Positions 8,818 through 18,028 are shown, counted from the first letter of the stretch. The stretch is DNA of 50,058 bases from Pseudomonas viridiflava (GCF_001642795.1 NZ_LKEH01000025.1:60121-110178); one strand, 5' to 3'. Notes: generated from the sequence alone by a model not told the origin. A program made the numbers and translations.

Positions 8818-10482
8818 ATGGCTCAATACGTCTTCACCATGCATCGGCTGAGCAAAGTTGTGCCGCCGAAGCGGGAAATCCTCAAGAACATCTCCCTCTC
8901 TTTCTTTCCGGGCGCCAAGATTGGCGTGCTGGGTCTCAACGGTTCGGGCAAGTCGACACTGTTGAAGATCATGGCCGGCGTCGACACCGAGTTCGATGGC
9001 GAAGCGCGCCCGATGCCTGATCTGAACGTAGGTTATCTGCCGCAGGAACCGCAACTCGATCCCACCAAGACTGTGCGTGAAGTGGTCGAAGAGGCGGTCA
9101 GCGTCATCAAGGACGCCCAGGCGCGTCTGGACCAGGTCTACGCCGAATACGCCGACCCGGATGCCGACTTCGACAAGCTGGCCGCTGAACAGGCCAAGCT
9201 CGAAGCCATCCTGCAGGCCAGCGACGGTCATAACCTTGAGCGTCAGCTGGAAGTCGCCGCCGATGCGCTGCGTCTGCCTGCGTGGGACGCAAAGATTTCC
9301 GTATTGTCCGGTGGTGAGAAGCGTCGTGTCGCGCTGTGCCGCCTGTTGCTGTCCGCTCCCGACATGCTGCTGCTCGACGAACCGACCAACCACCTGGACG
9401 CCGATTCCGTCGCCTGGCTGGAGCACTTCCTGCACGACTTCCCGGGCACCGTGGTTGCGATCACGCACGACCGTTACTTCCTGGACAACGTCGCGGGCTG
9501 GATTCTGGAACTCGACCGCGGCGCCGGTATTCCTTACGAAGGCAACTATTCGGGCTGGCTTGAAGCCAAGTCCGATCGTCTGGCCCAGGAATCCAAGCAG
9601 CAGTCGGCCCATGAAAAGGCCATGAAAGACGAGTTGGAATGGGTTCGCAAAGGTGCCAAGGCGCGCCAGTCAAAATCCAAGGCTCGTCTGCAACGCTTCG
9701 AAGAAATGCAGTCGCAGGAATTCCAGAAGCGCAGCGAAACCAACGAGATCTACATCCCGGCTGGTCCGCGCCTCGGCGACAAGGTCATCGAGTTCAAGAA
9801 CGTCACCAAAGGCTATGGCGATCGCGTCCTGATCGACAACCTGTCATTCGCCATGCCCAAAGGCGCCATTGTCGGCGTGATCGGCGGTAACGGTGCCGGT
9901 AAATCGACCCTGTTCCGCATGCTGATGGGCAAGGAGCAACCGGATTCGGGCAGTATTGAAATCGGTGAAACCGTGCAACTGGCCTGCGTTGACCAGAGCC
10001 GTGACGATCTGGACGGCAGCAAGTCGGTGTTCCAGGCGGTTTCCGACGGTTCGGACGTGATCCGTATCGGCAACTATGAAATCCCGTCGCGCACCTATGT
10101 CGGCCGTTTCAACTTCAAGGGCGGCGATCAGCAGAAATTCGTCAAGGACCTGTCCGGTGGTGAGCGCGGTCGTCTGCACCTGGCGTTGACCCTGAAAGAG
10201 GGCGGCAACGTGCTGCTGCTCGACGAACCGTCCAACGACCTCGACGTTGAAACCCTGCGTTCGCTGGAAGAAGCATTGCTGGACTTCCCGGGCGCGGCCA
10301 TTGTGATCTCCCACGATCGGTGGTTCCTTGACCGTGTCGCGACCCACATTCTGGCGTACGAAGACGACTCTCAAGCCGTATTCTTCGAAGGCAACTACAC
10401 CGAATACGAAGCTGACCGTAAAAAGCGTCTTGGCGATGCCGCTGCCCAGCCGCACCGCGTACGTCACAAGAAGCTGGCGTAA
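8818..10482 (+). CDS. ettA: Energy-dependent translational throttle protein, ABC-F family
   Basis: A 554-residue soluble ABC-F ATPase that binds the ribosomal E site and gates the start of elongation according to the ATP/ADP ratio. Two complete nucleotide-binding domains are visible. The first has Walker A GLNGSGKST (near residue 42), signature LSGGEKRRVALCRLLL and Walker B MLLLDEPTNHLDADS. The second has GGNGAGKST (near 361), LSGGERGRLHLALTL and VLLLDEPSNDLDVET. Between them is the basic, helical linker (WVRKGAKARQSKSKARLQRF) that contacts tRNA and rRNA. There are no membrane segments. The start MAQYVFTMHRLSKVVPPKRE matches the family N-terminus. Length matches E. coli EttA (555 residues). 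The gene is monocistronic, ending in a terminator shared with the convergent greB-like gene. Confidence 0.96.
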   Translation: MAQYVFTMHRLSKVVPPKREILKNISLSFFPGAKIGVLGLNGSGKSTLLKIMAGVDTEFDGEARPMPDLNVGYLPQEPQLDPTKTVREVVEEAVSVIKDAQARLDQVYAEYADPDADFDKLAAEQAKLEAILQASDGHNLERQLEVAADALRLPAWDAKISVLSGGEKRRVALCRLLLSAPDMLLLDEPTNHLDADSVAWLEHFLHDFPGTVVAITHDRYFLDNVAGWILELDRGAGIPYEGNYSGWLEAKSDRLAQESKQQSAHEKAMKDELEWVRKGAKARQSKSKARLQRFEEMQSQEFQKRSETNEIYIPAGPRLGDKVIEFKNVTKGYGDRVLIDNLSFAMPKGAIVGVIGGNGAGKSTLFRMLMGKEQPDSGSIEIGETVQLACVDQSRDDLDGSKSVFQAVSDGSDVIRIGNYEIPSRTYVGRFNFKGGDQQKFVKDLSGGERGRLHLALTLKEGGNVLLLDEPSNDLDVETLRSLEEALLDFPGAAIVISHDRWFLDRVATHILAYEDDSQAVFFEGNYTEYEADRKKRLGDAAAQPHRVRHKKLA

Positions 10483-10495
10483 CTCAGATACAGCG

Positions 10496-10524
10496 GGAGC
10501 GCCTTTTCTGGCGCTCCTGTTGTC
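10496..10524. terminator. Terminator between ettA and the greB-like gene
   Basis: Hairpin with 8-bp arms GGAGCGCC (10496-10503) and GGCGCTCC (10510-10517), followed by TGTTGTCT on the plus strand. It lies 13 nt after the ettA stop and ends at the stop of the convergent gene, so it may serve both directions. Confidence 0.65.
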
Positions 10525-11025
10525 TCAGCCTACGTCCGTCTCAATCAGCACCACCTCGATCACCTGATCGCCCGCCGGTCGTTTCCACAACACCTCATCG
10601 CCCAACTGCGCACCCAGCAACGCGCGGCCCAGTGGCGAACCCCAGTTGATCAAACCATTGGCCGCATCGGCCTGATCCTCACCAACCAGTTGCACACGCT
10701 GCTGGCGGTCGTCTTCATCGGCAAATGTCACCCAACTGCCAATCTGCACCTTCTCGGTCGAAAGGGCGGGCGTGACCACCTGTGCGCTTTGCAGGCGCTG
10801 GTTGAAGTAACGCAGGTCTCGCTCCAGGTCTGCCAGACGCTGCTTGTCGGCATTGTCGCCCAGCGCCGTTTGGGCGCTGTGCTGCGCCTGAAGATCGCTC
10901 ACGTGCTGTTGCAGCAATACCAGACCGTGAGCAGTCACGTAATTGGGCTGTTCGCTGACCGTGCGCTCCACCGGCTGGTTGGCGTCGGCGGCGGCGTTGT
11001 CTTCGTTTACAAATGCGCGACTCAT
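10525..11025 (-). CDS. GreA/GreB-family transcription factor with shortened coiled-coil tip
   Basis: A 166-residue protein starting at ATG 11025, with GGAGG 8 nt upstream; an upstream in-frame extension is not coding-like. Residues from about 30 to 85 form the N-terminal coiled coil, and the C-terminal half carries the Gre FKBP-like domain (IGSWVTFADEDDRQQRVQLVG then WGSPLGRALLGAQLGDEV). Gre factors insert the coiled coil into the RNA polymerase secondary channel and stimulate transcript cleavage with two acidic tip residues. Compared with E. coli GreB, the tip (GDRSENADYQYNKKRL) is here GDNADKQRL: seven residues shorter and lacking the glutamate. It may therefore be a non-cleaving, regulatory Gre homologue. 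This Pseudomonas protein is often simply called GreB. Confidence 0.8.
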   Translation of the reverse strand: MSRAFVNEDNAAADANQPVERTVSEQPNYVTAHGLVLLQQHVSDLQAQHSAQTALGDNADKQRLADLERDLRYFNQRLQSAQVVTPALSTEKVQIGSWVTFADEDDRQQRVQLVGEDQADAANGLINWGSPLGRALLGAQLGDEVLWKRPAGDQVIEVVLIETDVG

Positions 11026-11104
11026 GAAGTGTCCTCCCTCAATTGGGTTTGGGCCACGGTGAGGCGTGATTGGTTTCGTTGAAATGCCGGCTGCGACGTG
11101 CCAA

Positions 11105-11458
11105 TCAGTTCGGGCGGTAGGCTTTTGCGGCGCTGCGGGTCTTTTCCCGCTCCCAGTCGCGGTCACGATCATTGAAGATCTGCCCCGGATCGAAGCGGCT
11201 GCGATTTTCCTGAGAGGCCTGACACTGGCGAAAACCATCGCCCCAGCCTTCTGCGTAGAGCTTGTCCTTGAGGTAGCGCGGTACGTTTTTCTTGAACTCC
11301 CCGGTGAACGCACCTGCCGCGGCCTTGCCGCTGCCACATCCGTCCTGGTAGCCGTCGGCGAAGCCGGGCGGATAACCCTCAGCCAGCATTTGATCACGGG
11401 CGGACTGACAACCCGCCAGCCCGATGGCCAGCGACAACAACACCCAATGCAGCTTCAT
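11105..11458 (-). CDS. Small lipoprotein of unknown function
   Basis: 117 residues. The N-terminus MKLHWVLLSLAIGLAGCQSA is a lipoprotein signal peptide with lipobox LAGC, so C17 should be lipidated. The residue after the cysteine is Q, so sorting to the outer membrane is expected. The mature part is Gly/Asp-rich (GYPPGFADGYQDGCGSG) with two further cysteines, then a Lys/Arg-rich segment; there is no recognised catalytic motif. It lies upstream of the greB-like gene on the same strand with a 79-nt gap, so co-transcription is possible. GAGGAAACCATC precedes the ATG. I do not recognise the family. Confidence 0.75.
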   Translation of the reverse strand: MKLHWVLLSLAIGLAGCQSARDQMLAEGYPPGFADGYQDGCGSGKAAAGAFTGEFKKNVPRYLKDKLYAEGWGDGFRQCQASQENRSRFDPGQIFNDRDRDWEREKTRSAAKAYRPN

Positions 11459-11645
11459 GATGGTTTCCTCTACGTATGAGGAGAGTCTAGAAGCGAATGT
11501 GTGAGTTATTTGTAAAAACGACGTGGGGAATGTGTAGTGTCGCTTCGCTATCTGCTGAATGACTCAGGCCGGATCGCTGGTCTGACGGTTGCGCTGCAGT
11601 TTTTCACGGCTCCCACAGACGCTCATATCGTTTTCGCCAGTGATA

Positions 11646-13499
11646 TCAATAGTGATACCACTTCACCTCAAGCATCACTTCGTTCTGTGGCGAGCTCATC
11701 TGGCTGAATTCGCGTTGGGCGCTCAGGCGCAGGCCTACGTTGCGGGAGAGTTCCCACTGCTGGTTGAGGCTGACGCTGCGGCGTACTTCGCCGTTGGTGA
11801 AGTAATCGCCCTTGGCTTCCAGGCTCAGGTTGCCCAGCGGGTTGCGCCACAGCAGGCCGGTGTTGAAGCCAGCGGCTGGCGAGATGAATTCCGAAAAGTC
11901 ATTGTTGTGCTCGACACGCACTGTGCCCAGCGCGAAACCCAATACCTCTTCGCCCAGTTGCCAGGTGCCGCCCGCGCCGCCGTTGACGTGGCTGACCAGA
12001 TTTTCATCGCCATGCTTGCCCAACACGCGTTCAAGGCCGCCGGTGACTTGCCATGACCATGGCTTGAGCAGTTCGGTACGGGGTGTCAGTGAACGAATCG
12101 TGGCCAGATCCAGTTGCTGGACCTGCCAGTCGTTGCCTTCGTACTGACGCACCTTGAGCTGCAGGATCTCAATCTGAGCGCCAAGCGGGAAGCCGTAGGC
12201 GTTGTCGTTCAGGTCGTGATACGCCATGCGCAGGCCGTACTCACCGAACGCCCGGTCGCCGCGTGTGCCTACGCCCAGCTGCCAGGTGCGTGACTCATGT
12301 CCGTCTTCCGGCAGGCCGGGGCGCTGGATGTCCAGTTGCGGCGGCGGGTTCTGGTTGATGGCCTGCAACAGTTCGAAACTGCGCTGGGAGCGCGCTGCGT
12401 CACGCTCCAGGCCATTGGCACGATAGCGTTCGAGGCGATAGGCCGCGTCCTGAATCAACGCGCGACGCTCCTTGGGCTGTGCCAGATACTGCGGGTCCTG
12501 CAGTTGTTTCTGGTCAGCGCTGACTTTCAGCACCCATTGCTGTTCGTCAGCGTTCAGCGGTTCGGCACGGCTCAGCAGTTCGCGTTCGCGAGAGGGGCGG
12601 TAATCAATGCTTTCAACCAGTCCCGCGGCCTTGATGGCTTTGACCGTGTCGGTCGGAATGGCCGTCAGCCCGAACTGTTCGGTCAGGTGCAGGCCGGGGC
12701 GCGCGACCTGCAGCAGTTCCAGGAGGCGATACGAGCAGTTTTCGTCGAAGAAGAAGTAGCTGAAGCGAATCTGTTTCAGTTCCCAGACATGTTCGACCAT
12801 GCGCCCGGTTTCCTCGGGCGTCAGGTTCAGTCGGTATTCCCACAGATCACGGTTTTCCAGACTGCGGTATTCCGACAGTTTTTCCTGATACGGCACCAGG
12901 GCGAACAGGCCGGGGTAGCCGCCCATCAGGCCTTTCCATGCATACAGGATGCTGTTGTCCATGCCTTCGATGTAGGCACCGAAGTTGATTGCGTAGCTCA
13001 GCAGTGTGGTGTTGTTTGCCTTGGCGCTGGCCGGATCAATCCTCAGCAGCGTGTGGCCGAACATGGAAGACGGACTGTTGAGGTAGGCCGCCGGGAAGAT
13101 CAGCACGGTGCTGTCCGGGGCTACGTCTTTGTACCAGGTCTTGAATTCCTTGCAGTCCAGCACCGGCAGGTCGGTCAGTTTCAACTGATCGCGCAGCCAG
13201 CGGGTCCTTGCAGGGTAAACGCACTGTGCGTGGGTCTGATCGTTGGTGACAGGCGCATAAATGGCGTCGAGCGTCGCGCTCAGTTCAGCCTTGGGGTCAT
13301 GCGCGCCATCAGCCGCGAGAAAGAATTTGGGGTCGTCAACGTAACTGCGCCAGCCGCCGAGCTTGCCAGCCTCGTAATGGCCCAGTGAAATCCAGAATGG
13401 CTCGTTGGCCAGTTGCTGCAAACGGTCGGCAGCCACACGCGGGGCGGCAGACAAGGGGGCACAGACAAACAGCGCCAGCAAGGCAAGACGTTTGAGCAT
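11646..13499 (-). CDS. DUF4105 family envelope protein
   Basis: 617 residues from ATG 13499 (MLKRLALLALFVCAPLSAAP); a TTG three codons upstream is possible. The N-terminus is a cleavable signal peptide ending near A20, placing the protein in the periplasm or outer membrane. The central region has the DUF4105 hallmark SPSSMFGHTLLRIDPASA (near residue 145) and FFFDENCSYRLLELLQVARP (near residue 250). The last 200 residues alternate hydrophobic and polar positions and end in tyrosine (MLEVKWYHY), which resembles an outer-membrane beta-barrel. Function is not established; the N-terminal fold is related to NlpC/P60-like cysteine enzymes, and FGHTLLR with ENCSYRLLELL would supply His and Cys (inference). 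A hairpin separates it from the DUF3015 gene upstream. Confidence 0.8.
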   Translation of the reverse strand: MLKRLALLALFVCAPLSAAPRVAADRLQQLANEPFWISLGHYEAGKLGGWRSYVDDPKFFLAADGAHDPKAELSATLDAIYAPVTNDQTHAQCVYPARTRWLRDQLKLTDLPVLDCKEFKTWYKDVAPDSTVLIFPAAYLNSPSSMFGHTLLRIDPASAKANNTTLLSYAINFGAYIEGMDNSILYAWKGLMGGYPGLFALVPYQEKLSEYRSLENRDLWEYRLNLTPEETGRMVEHVWELKQIRFSYFFFDENCSYRLLELLQVARPGLHLTEQFGLTAIPTDTVKAIKAAGLVESIDYRPSRERELLSRAEPLNADEQQWVLKVSADQKQLQDPQYLAQPKERRALIQDAAYRLERYRANGLERDAARSQRSFELLQAINQNPPPQLDIQRPGLPEDGHESRTWQLGVGTRGDRAFGEYGLRMAYHDLNDNAYGFPLGAQIEILQLKVRQYEGNDWQVQQLDLATIRSLTPRTELLKPWSWQVTGGLERVLGKHGDENLVSHVNGGAGGTWQLGEEVLGFALGTVRVEHNNDFSEFISPAAGFNTGLLWRNPLGNLSLEAKGDYFTNGEVRRSVSLNQQWELSRNVGLRLSAQREFSQMSSPQNEVMLEVKWYHY

Positions 13500-13526
13500 A
13501 GAGGGCAACTAGTCAGGGAGAAGAGT

Positions 13527-13551
13527 CCCGCCCCTCATGAAGAGGGGCGGG
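13527..13551 (-). terminator. Hairpin between the DUF3015 and DUF4105 genes
   Basis: Perfect 10-bp arms CCCGCCCCTC and GAGGGGCGGG around a 5-nt loop, just after the DUF3015 stop. There is no long T tract on the minus strand, so it may be an attenuator or RNA-stability element instead of a full terminator. Confidence 0.5.
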
Positions 13552-13560
13552 CGAACGACT

Positions 13561-14049
13561 TTAAGCCTGGGTAGCGTACTTGGCCAGGGTTGGATCGTTT
13601 TTCAGAACGTTGACGGTGTTGGCGTGAACGTCTTCGGCAGTGGCGTCAGCCTTGCTGAAGATTTGCGAAAAGTGCTCGTGAGTGACAGAAGCGAAACGCG
13701 CACGATCTTCCGGTGCGACGCCCAGCACGACCGCGTAAGTGGTCAGTGCTTCGCCTTGGCCCATGGCCATGTCTTTGGAAAGCTCATCCATCATGCCGTT
13801 CATGGCCAGCCAGGATTTGCCGCCATAAGTCAGAGCACTGTTGGTAGAGCAGCCGTTGGTGCCGGACGTCATGCCGAAGGTGGCGTTGCCCGAAGTGCCG
13901 TTGGTAGTGGAAGCCAGGAAGTGAGCGGGAGTGCCGCGTTGACCTTCAAACAGCATGTTGCCCCAACCGCAGTCCGGACCGCCTGGCGCTTGGGCCATGG
14001 CGTTGATGGATACAGCGGCGAAGAGCGTTCCTAGAAGAATCCGTTTCAT
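13561..14049 (-). CDS. DUF3015 family secreted protein
   Basis: 162 residues from ATG 14049 with AAAGAGA upstream; an in-frame ATG nine codons earlier would bury the signal peptide. MKRILLGTLFAAVSINAMAQ is a clear Sec signal peptide with cleavage after AMA. The mature start APGGPDCGWGNMLFEGQRGT and the segment TSGTNGCSTNSALTYGGKSW (two cysteines) are typical of DUF3015, a proteobacterial periplasmic family of unknown function. It diverges from the Lon-like protease across about 290 nt, and a hairpin separates it from the DUF4105 gene downstream. Confidence 0.85.
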   Translation of the reverse strand: MKRILLGTLFAAVSINAMAQAPGGPDCGWGNMLFEGQRGTPAHFLASTTNGTSGNATFGMTSGTNGCSTNSALTYGGKSWLAMNGMMDELSKDMAMGQGEALTTYAVVLGVAPEDRARFASVTHEHFSQIFSKADATAEDVHANTVNVLKNDPTLAKYATQA

Positions 14050-14336
14050 AGCTTTTTTCTCTTTATGGTCAGCCAAGGGTCGAGTTTCTTTCGTGTCACA
14101 CCAAACCGGAGGGTTGTTTTGAACCTTCCGCGCAGTTTTGAGTTTAGGCAGGTTCCAAGGGTTCCGTGAGCTATTGCAGAATATTGCGTAAAACCGCTTT
14201 TTTTATTGCACATGAAGCGTCTTTCATGGAAGTGAAAATCTTCAAGACGTCTTCTGCCATGAAAGCCTGTCTTGCAAGTCGTGTGCAGCGAGCGCCAGAA
14301 TGCCTGCATCTGCCCCGCCTGATGTAAGGAACACTG

Positions 14337-16772
14337 ATGCCCGATTCTGTCGCAGCCAACCTACGCCTGGCGCCCCACGCGCTGACCCGTCCGTTTTCCG
14401 CTGAGCAGTTCAGCTTTTCGACCACCAACGATCTGGAACCCTTTCGCGGTGTGCTCGGCCAGGAGCGAGCGGTAGAAGCCTTGCAGTTCGGGGTCGCGAT
14501 GCCGCGTCCCGGTTACAACGTATTTGTCATGGGCGAACCCGGCACCGGCCGGTTCTCGTTCGTGAAGCGCTACCTCAAGGCCGAAGGCAAGCGTATGCAG
14601 ACGCCGTCGGACTGGGTTTACGTCAACAATTTTGACGAGCCTCGCGAGCCGCGTGCGCTGGAGCTGCCGCCGGGCAGCGCGCAATCCTTCATTGCCGACA
14701 TCGGCGGCCTGATCGATAACCTGCTGGTCACCTTCCCGGCGGTGTTCGAGCACCCCTCGTATCAGCAGAAGAAGAGTTCGATCGATCGTGCCTTCAATCA
14801 GCGCTACGACCGTGCACTGGACGTGATCGAGCGCCTGTCGCTGGAAAAGGACATCGCGCTGTACCGCGACAGCAGCAACATCGCCTTCACGCCAATGGCT
14901 GATGGCAAGGCGCTGGACGAAGCCGAGTTCTCGCAACTGCCGGAAGCGGATCGCGAGCGTTTTCATGAAGACATTTCCGCGCTTGAAGAGCGTCTGAACG
15001 AAGAACTTGCAAGCCTGCCGCAGTGGAAGCGCGAGTCGAACAACCAACTGCGTCAGCTCAACGAAGAAACCATCACCCTGACCCTGCAGCCTTTGCTGGC
15101 ACCGTTGTCGGAAAAGTACGCCGAGAACGCCGCCGTCTGCGCTTATCTGCAGGCGATGCAGGTTTACCTGCTCAAGACGCTGGTCGAGCAACTGGTCGAC
15201 GACAGCAAGACCGACGCTCAGGCCCGCAAGCTGCTTGAAGAGCAATACAGTCCGAGCCTGGTGGTCGGCCACACTCACGATGGCGGCGCACCGGTGGTGT
15301 TCGAGCCGCATCCGACCTACGACAACCTGTTTGGTCGTATCGAATACAGCACCGATCAGGGCGCGCTCTACACGACCTATCGGCAGTTGCGTCCGGGCGC
15401 ACTGCACCGTGCCAATGGCGGCTTCCTGATTCTGGAAGCCGAGAAGATGCTCAGCGAGCCGTTCGTGTGGGATGCGCTCAAGCGTACCCTGCAGTCGCGC
15501 AAGCTGAAAATGGAATCGCCGCTGGGCGAGCTGGGCCGTGTCGCAACCGTGACCCTGACGCCGCAGGTCATTCCGTGGAACGTCAAGATCGTCATCATCG
15601 GCTCGCGTTCGCTGTACTACACGCTGCAGGACCTGGATCCGGACTTCCAAGAGATGTTCCGCGTGCTGGTCGACTTCGACGAAGAAATTCCGATGGTCGA
15701 CGAAACCCTCGAGCAGTTCGCCCAATTGCTGAAAACCCGTACTTCGGAAGAAGGCATGGCGCCCTTGACCGCTGACGCCGTTGCGCGGCTGGCGACCTAC
15801 AGTGCGCGGCTCGCCGAGCACCAGGGGCGTTTGTCGGCGCGCATTGGCGATCTGTTTCAGCTGGTCAGCGAGGCGGACTTCATTCGTCAATTGGCGAGCG
15901 ACGACAAGACCGACGCAGGTCACATCGAACGTGCGCTGAAGGCCAAGGCCACGCGCACCGGACGCGTTTCGGCACGGATTCTCGACGACATGATGGCCGG
16001 TGTCATTCTGATCGACACCGACGGTGCGGCCGTCGGCAAGTGCAACGGCCTGACTGTGCTGGAAGTCGGTGATTCGGCGTTCGGCGTGCCGGCCCGTATC
16101 TCTGCGACGGTGTATCCGGGTGGCAGCGGCATCGTCGATATCGAGCGTGAGGTCAACCTCGGTCAGCCGATTCACTCCAAGGGCGTGATGATTCTGACCG
16201 GTTATCTGGGCAGCCGTTATGCGCAGGAATTCCCGCTGGCGATCTCGGCCAGCATCGCGCTTGAGCAATCCTACGGCTATGTCGATGGCGACAGTGCTTC
16301 GTTGGGCGAGGTCTGTACGCTGATTTCGGCGCTGTCACGCACGCCGCTCAAGCAGTGTTTCGCGATCACCGGCTCCATCAACCAGTTTGGTGAGGTGCAG
16401 GCGGTCGGCGGGGTCAACGAGAAGATCGAAGGCTTCTTCCGGCTGTGCGAGGCGCGCGGTCTGACGGGCGAGCAGGGCGCAATCATCCCGCACGCCAACG
16501 TGACCACGCTCATGCTCGATGAACGTGTGGTGCAGGCCGTACGTGACGGTCAGTTCCATATCTATGCGGTGCGTCAGGCCGATGAAGCTTTGAGCCTGCT
16601 GGTCGGCGAGCCGGCCGGTGCGCCGGACGAGCAGGGCGAATTCCCCGAAGGCAGCGTCAATGCCCGCGTGGTCGAGCGGCTACGCGACATCGCCGAAATG
16701 CTCAGCGATGAAGACCTGAATGAAGAGCTGGAAAAGGAGCCTGCCCAGTTGCAACCTGAACTCAAGGTCTGA
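14337..16772 (+). CDS. Lon-like ATP-dependent protease (AAA_32 plus Lon_C)
   Basis: 811 residues, soluble. The N-terminal half is an AAA-type module beginning with GVLGQERAVEALQFGVAMPR; its P-loop reads GEPGTGRFSF (near residue 64), with arginine where Walker A normally has lysine. A long helical insertion follows (about 130-330), then a Walker-B-like NGGFLILEAEKML. The C-terminal quarter is a Lon S16 protease domain: the catalytic serine lies in DGDSASLGEV (near residue 653) and the lysine in GGVNEKIEGFFR (near 696), so the Ser-Lys dyad is intact. The tail is acidic. P. aeruginosa has an orthologue in the same context (PA4576, probable ATP-dependent protease). Substrates are unknown. The start is ATG 14337 preceded by AAGGAA. 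Confidence 0.88.
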   Translation: MPDSVAANLRLAPHALTRPFSAEQFSFSTTNDLEPFRGVLGQERAVEALQFGVAMPRPGYNVFVMGEPGTGRFSFVKRYLKAEGKRMQTPSDWVYVNNFDEPREPRALELPPGSAQSFIADIGGLIDNLLVTFPAVFEHPSYQQKKSSIDRAFNQRYDRALDVIERLSLEKDIALYRDSSNIAFTPMADGKALDEAEFSQLPEADRERFHEDISALEERLNEELASLPQWKRESNNQLRQLNEETITLTLQPLLAPLSEKYAENAAVCAYLQAMQVYLLKTLVEQLVDDSKTDAQARKLLEEQYSPSLVVGHTHDGGAPVVFEPHPTYDNLFGRIEYSTDQGALYTTYRQLRPGALHRANGGFLILEAEKMLSEPFVWDALKRTLQSRKLKMESPLGELGRVATVTLTPQVIPWNVKIVIIGSRSLYYTLQDLDPDFQEMFRVLVDFDEEIPMVDETLEQFAQLLKTRTSEEGMAPLTADAVARLATYSARLAEHQGRLSARIGDLFQLVSEADFIRQLASDDKTDAGHIERALKAKATRTGRVSARILDDMMAGVILIDTDGAAVGKCNGLTVLEVGDSAFGVPARISATVYPGGSGIVDIEREVNLGQPIHSKGVMILTGYLGSRYAQEFPLAISASIALEQSYGYVDGDSASLGEVCTLISALSRTPLKQCFAITGSINQFGEVQAVGGVNEKIEGFFRLCEARGLTGEQGAIIPHANVTTLMLDERVVQAVRDGQFHIYAVRQADEALSLLVGEPAGAPDEQGEFPEGSVNARVVERLRDIAEMLSDEDLNEELEKEPAQLQPELKV

Positions 16773-16789
16773 TGTCATCTTGAGCGGCG

Positions 16790-16813
16790 CCGGGTGCTCT
16801 TGCGAGCATCCGG
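16790..16813 (+). terminator. Hairpin after the Lon-like gene, weak terminator candidate
   Basis: Arms CCGGGTGCTC and GAGCATCCGG pair over 10 bp with one G-T wobble around a 4-nt loop, 17 nt after the protease stop codon. No U-tract follows, so termination is not assured. Confidence 0.35.
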
Positions 16814-16945
16814 TGGCCGTTCATCAGGCCCGGTTTCGCAACGTCACTTTTCTTCTATCCTGTCAGGTGATCGTGGTGGCCAAATGGACTGGCACATTTT
16901 CCTGCTGTGGAGGAGGGTGATACCGCTGCTGACAAGGAGCTCGCC

Positions 16946-17281
16946 ATGCCGCGCAGCCTCTGCCTCAACCGTGAATGCCTCGGGCTCATCACCCGAATCG
17001 AATGCGTCATCAGGCCGATGTCCGGTGAGGATGGCCTTTGGATGGTGCTGTTTGCCGCCGGAATGTCCGGCGAACAACCTTCTGCACTTCGCTCTCAGGG
17101 ACCGTTCACCAGTCTGGCTGCTGCCCAGTCCATTCTCGACAGTATTGCCGAAAATCTGCTGCTGGGCGGTTATCGCCCGGCTGACGATGTGCCTATCTGG
17201 ACGTTGCACATGCAGGCTGAATTGCGCCGGCTCAACGGCGACCTGTCCCGCCATCAGCGTTCTTCCCCGTTCAAGTTCTAG
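16946..17281 (+). CDS. Conserved hypothetical protein
   Basis: 111 residues from ATG 16946 ([20 protein letters not shown]), chosen because AAGGAG lies 6 nt upstream; an ATG at 16907 in the same frame lacks such a site. Soluble, mixed alpha/beta by eye, with a clean segment [20 protein letters not shown] and a helix [20 protein letters not shown]. There is no signal peptide, membrane segment or catalytic motif I recognise. P. aeruginosa has a small hypothetical gene (PA4575) in the same position. It may be transcribed together with the upstream protease. Confidence 0.7.
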   Translation: MPRSLCLNRECLGLITRIECVIRPMSGEDGLWMVLFAAGMSGEQPSALRSQGPFTSLAAAQSILDSIAENLLLGGYRPADDVPIWTLHMQAELRRLNGDLSRHQRSSPFKF

Positions 17282-17375
17282 CCCATGTTTTCTGCGTTAT
17301 TTTGTCGCACATCTAGAGCCGTCCGTTCCCGCTGATATACTCGCGCGTCTTTTTCCACAACACTTGCGAGTCTCA

Positions 17376-17882
17376 ATGGAACGTTTCTTCGAAAATGCCA
17401 TGTATGCATCGCGCTGGTTGCTGGCGCCGATCTATTTCGGTTTGTCCCTTGGGTTGCTGGCGCTGTGCCTGAAGTTCTTTCAGGAAATCTTTCACGTCCT
17501 TCCCAATATCTTCAGCCTGGCCGAAGCCGATCTGATCCTGGTGCTGCTGTCGCTGATCGATATGGCGCTGGTGGGTGGTCTGCTGGTCATGGTGATGATT
17601 TCCGGCTACGAGAACTTCGTTTCGCAGCTGGACATCGATGAGGACAAGGAAAAGCTCAACTGGCTGGGCACCATGGATTCCTCGTCGCTGAAGATGAAAG
17701 TCGCAGCGTCCATCGTGGCGATTTCGTCCATCCACCTGCTGCGCGTATTCATGGACGCCACCAACATCAAGACCGAATACCTGATGTGGTACGTGATCAT
17801 CCACATGACCTTCGTGATCTCGGCGTTCGCGATGGGTTATCTGGACAAGCTGACCAAACTGGACAAGATGACCAAGCAGTAA
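17376..17882 (+). CDS. UPF0114 / YqhA family membrane protein
   Basis: 168 residues from ATG 17376 ([20 protein letters not shown]). The frame is open far upstream, but only this start gives the conserved UPF0114 N-terminus. At least three membrane helices are visible: near 15-35, 50-75 ([20 protein letters not shown]) and 130-155 ([20 protein letters not shown]). The loop [21 protein letters not shown] is the family hallmark. Function of YqhA proteins is unresolved. The leader 17283-17375 probably holds its promoter, and a strong terminator follows. Confidence 0.88.
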   Translation: MERFFENAMYASRWLLAPIYFGLSLGLLALCLKFFQEIFHVLPNIFSLAEADLILVLLSLIDMALVGGLLVMVMISGYENFVSQLDIDEDKEKLNWLGTMDSSSLKMKVAASIVAISSIHLLRVFMDATNIKTEYLMWYVIIHMTFVISAFAMGYLDKLTKLDKMTKQ

Positions 17883-17909
17883 CCCCACGACTGCTTCAGG
17901 CTCACATCC

Positions 17910-17955
17910 GCCTGCCCCGCGCTTGAATCCGAGCGAGGGGCGGGCGGTTTCGTTT
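17910..17955 (+). terminator. Terminator after the UPF0114 gene
   Basis: Arms 17910-17924 and 17932-17946 (CGCCTGCCCCGCGCT / AGCGAGGGGCGGGCG) pair over 15 positions with one G-A mismatch and one wobble, followed by GTTTCGTTTC. Confidence 0.75.
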
Positions 17956-18028
17956 CTGGATTGTTGTTTCGACGTGCTGTAAAAAGTCCGTTGCGATGCT
18001 TTCAGCAAACGACGAAAGAGGTTCGATC

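Noticed and set aside
16794..17375. In-frame N-terminal extension of the UPF0114 protein by 194 codons
   Set aside because: Overlaps the 111-residue gene that has a strong Shine-Dalgarno, and the extension is not protein-like; the family starts at MERFFENAM.
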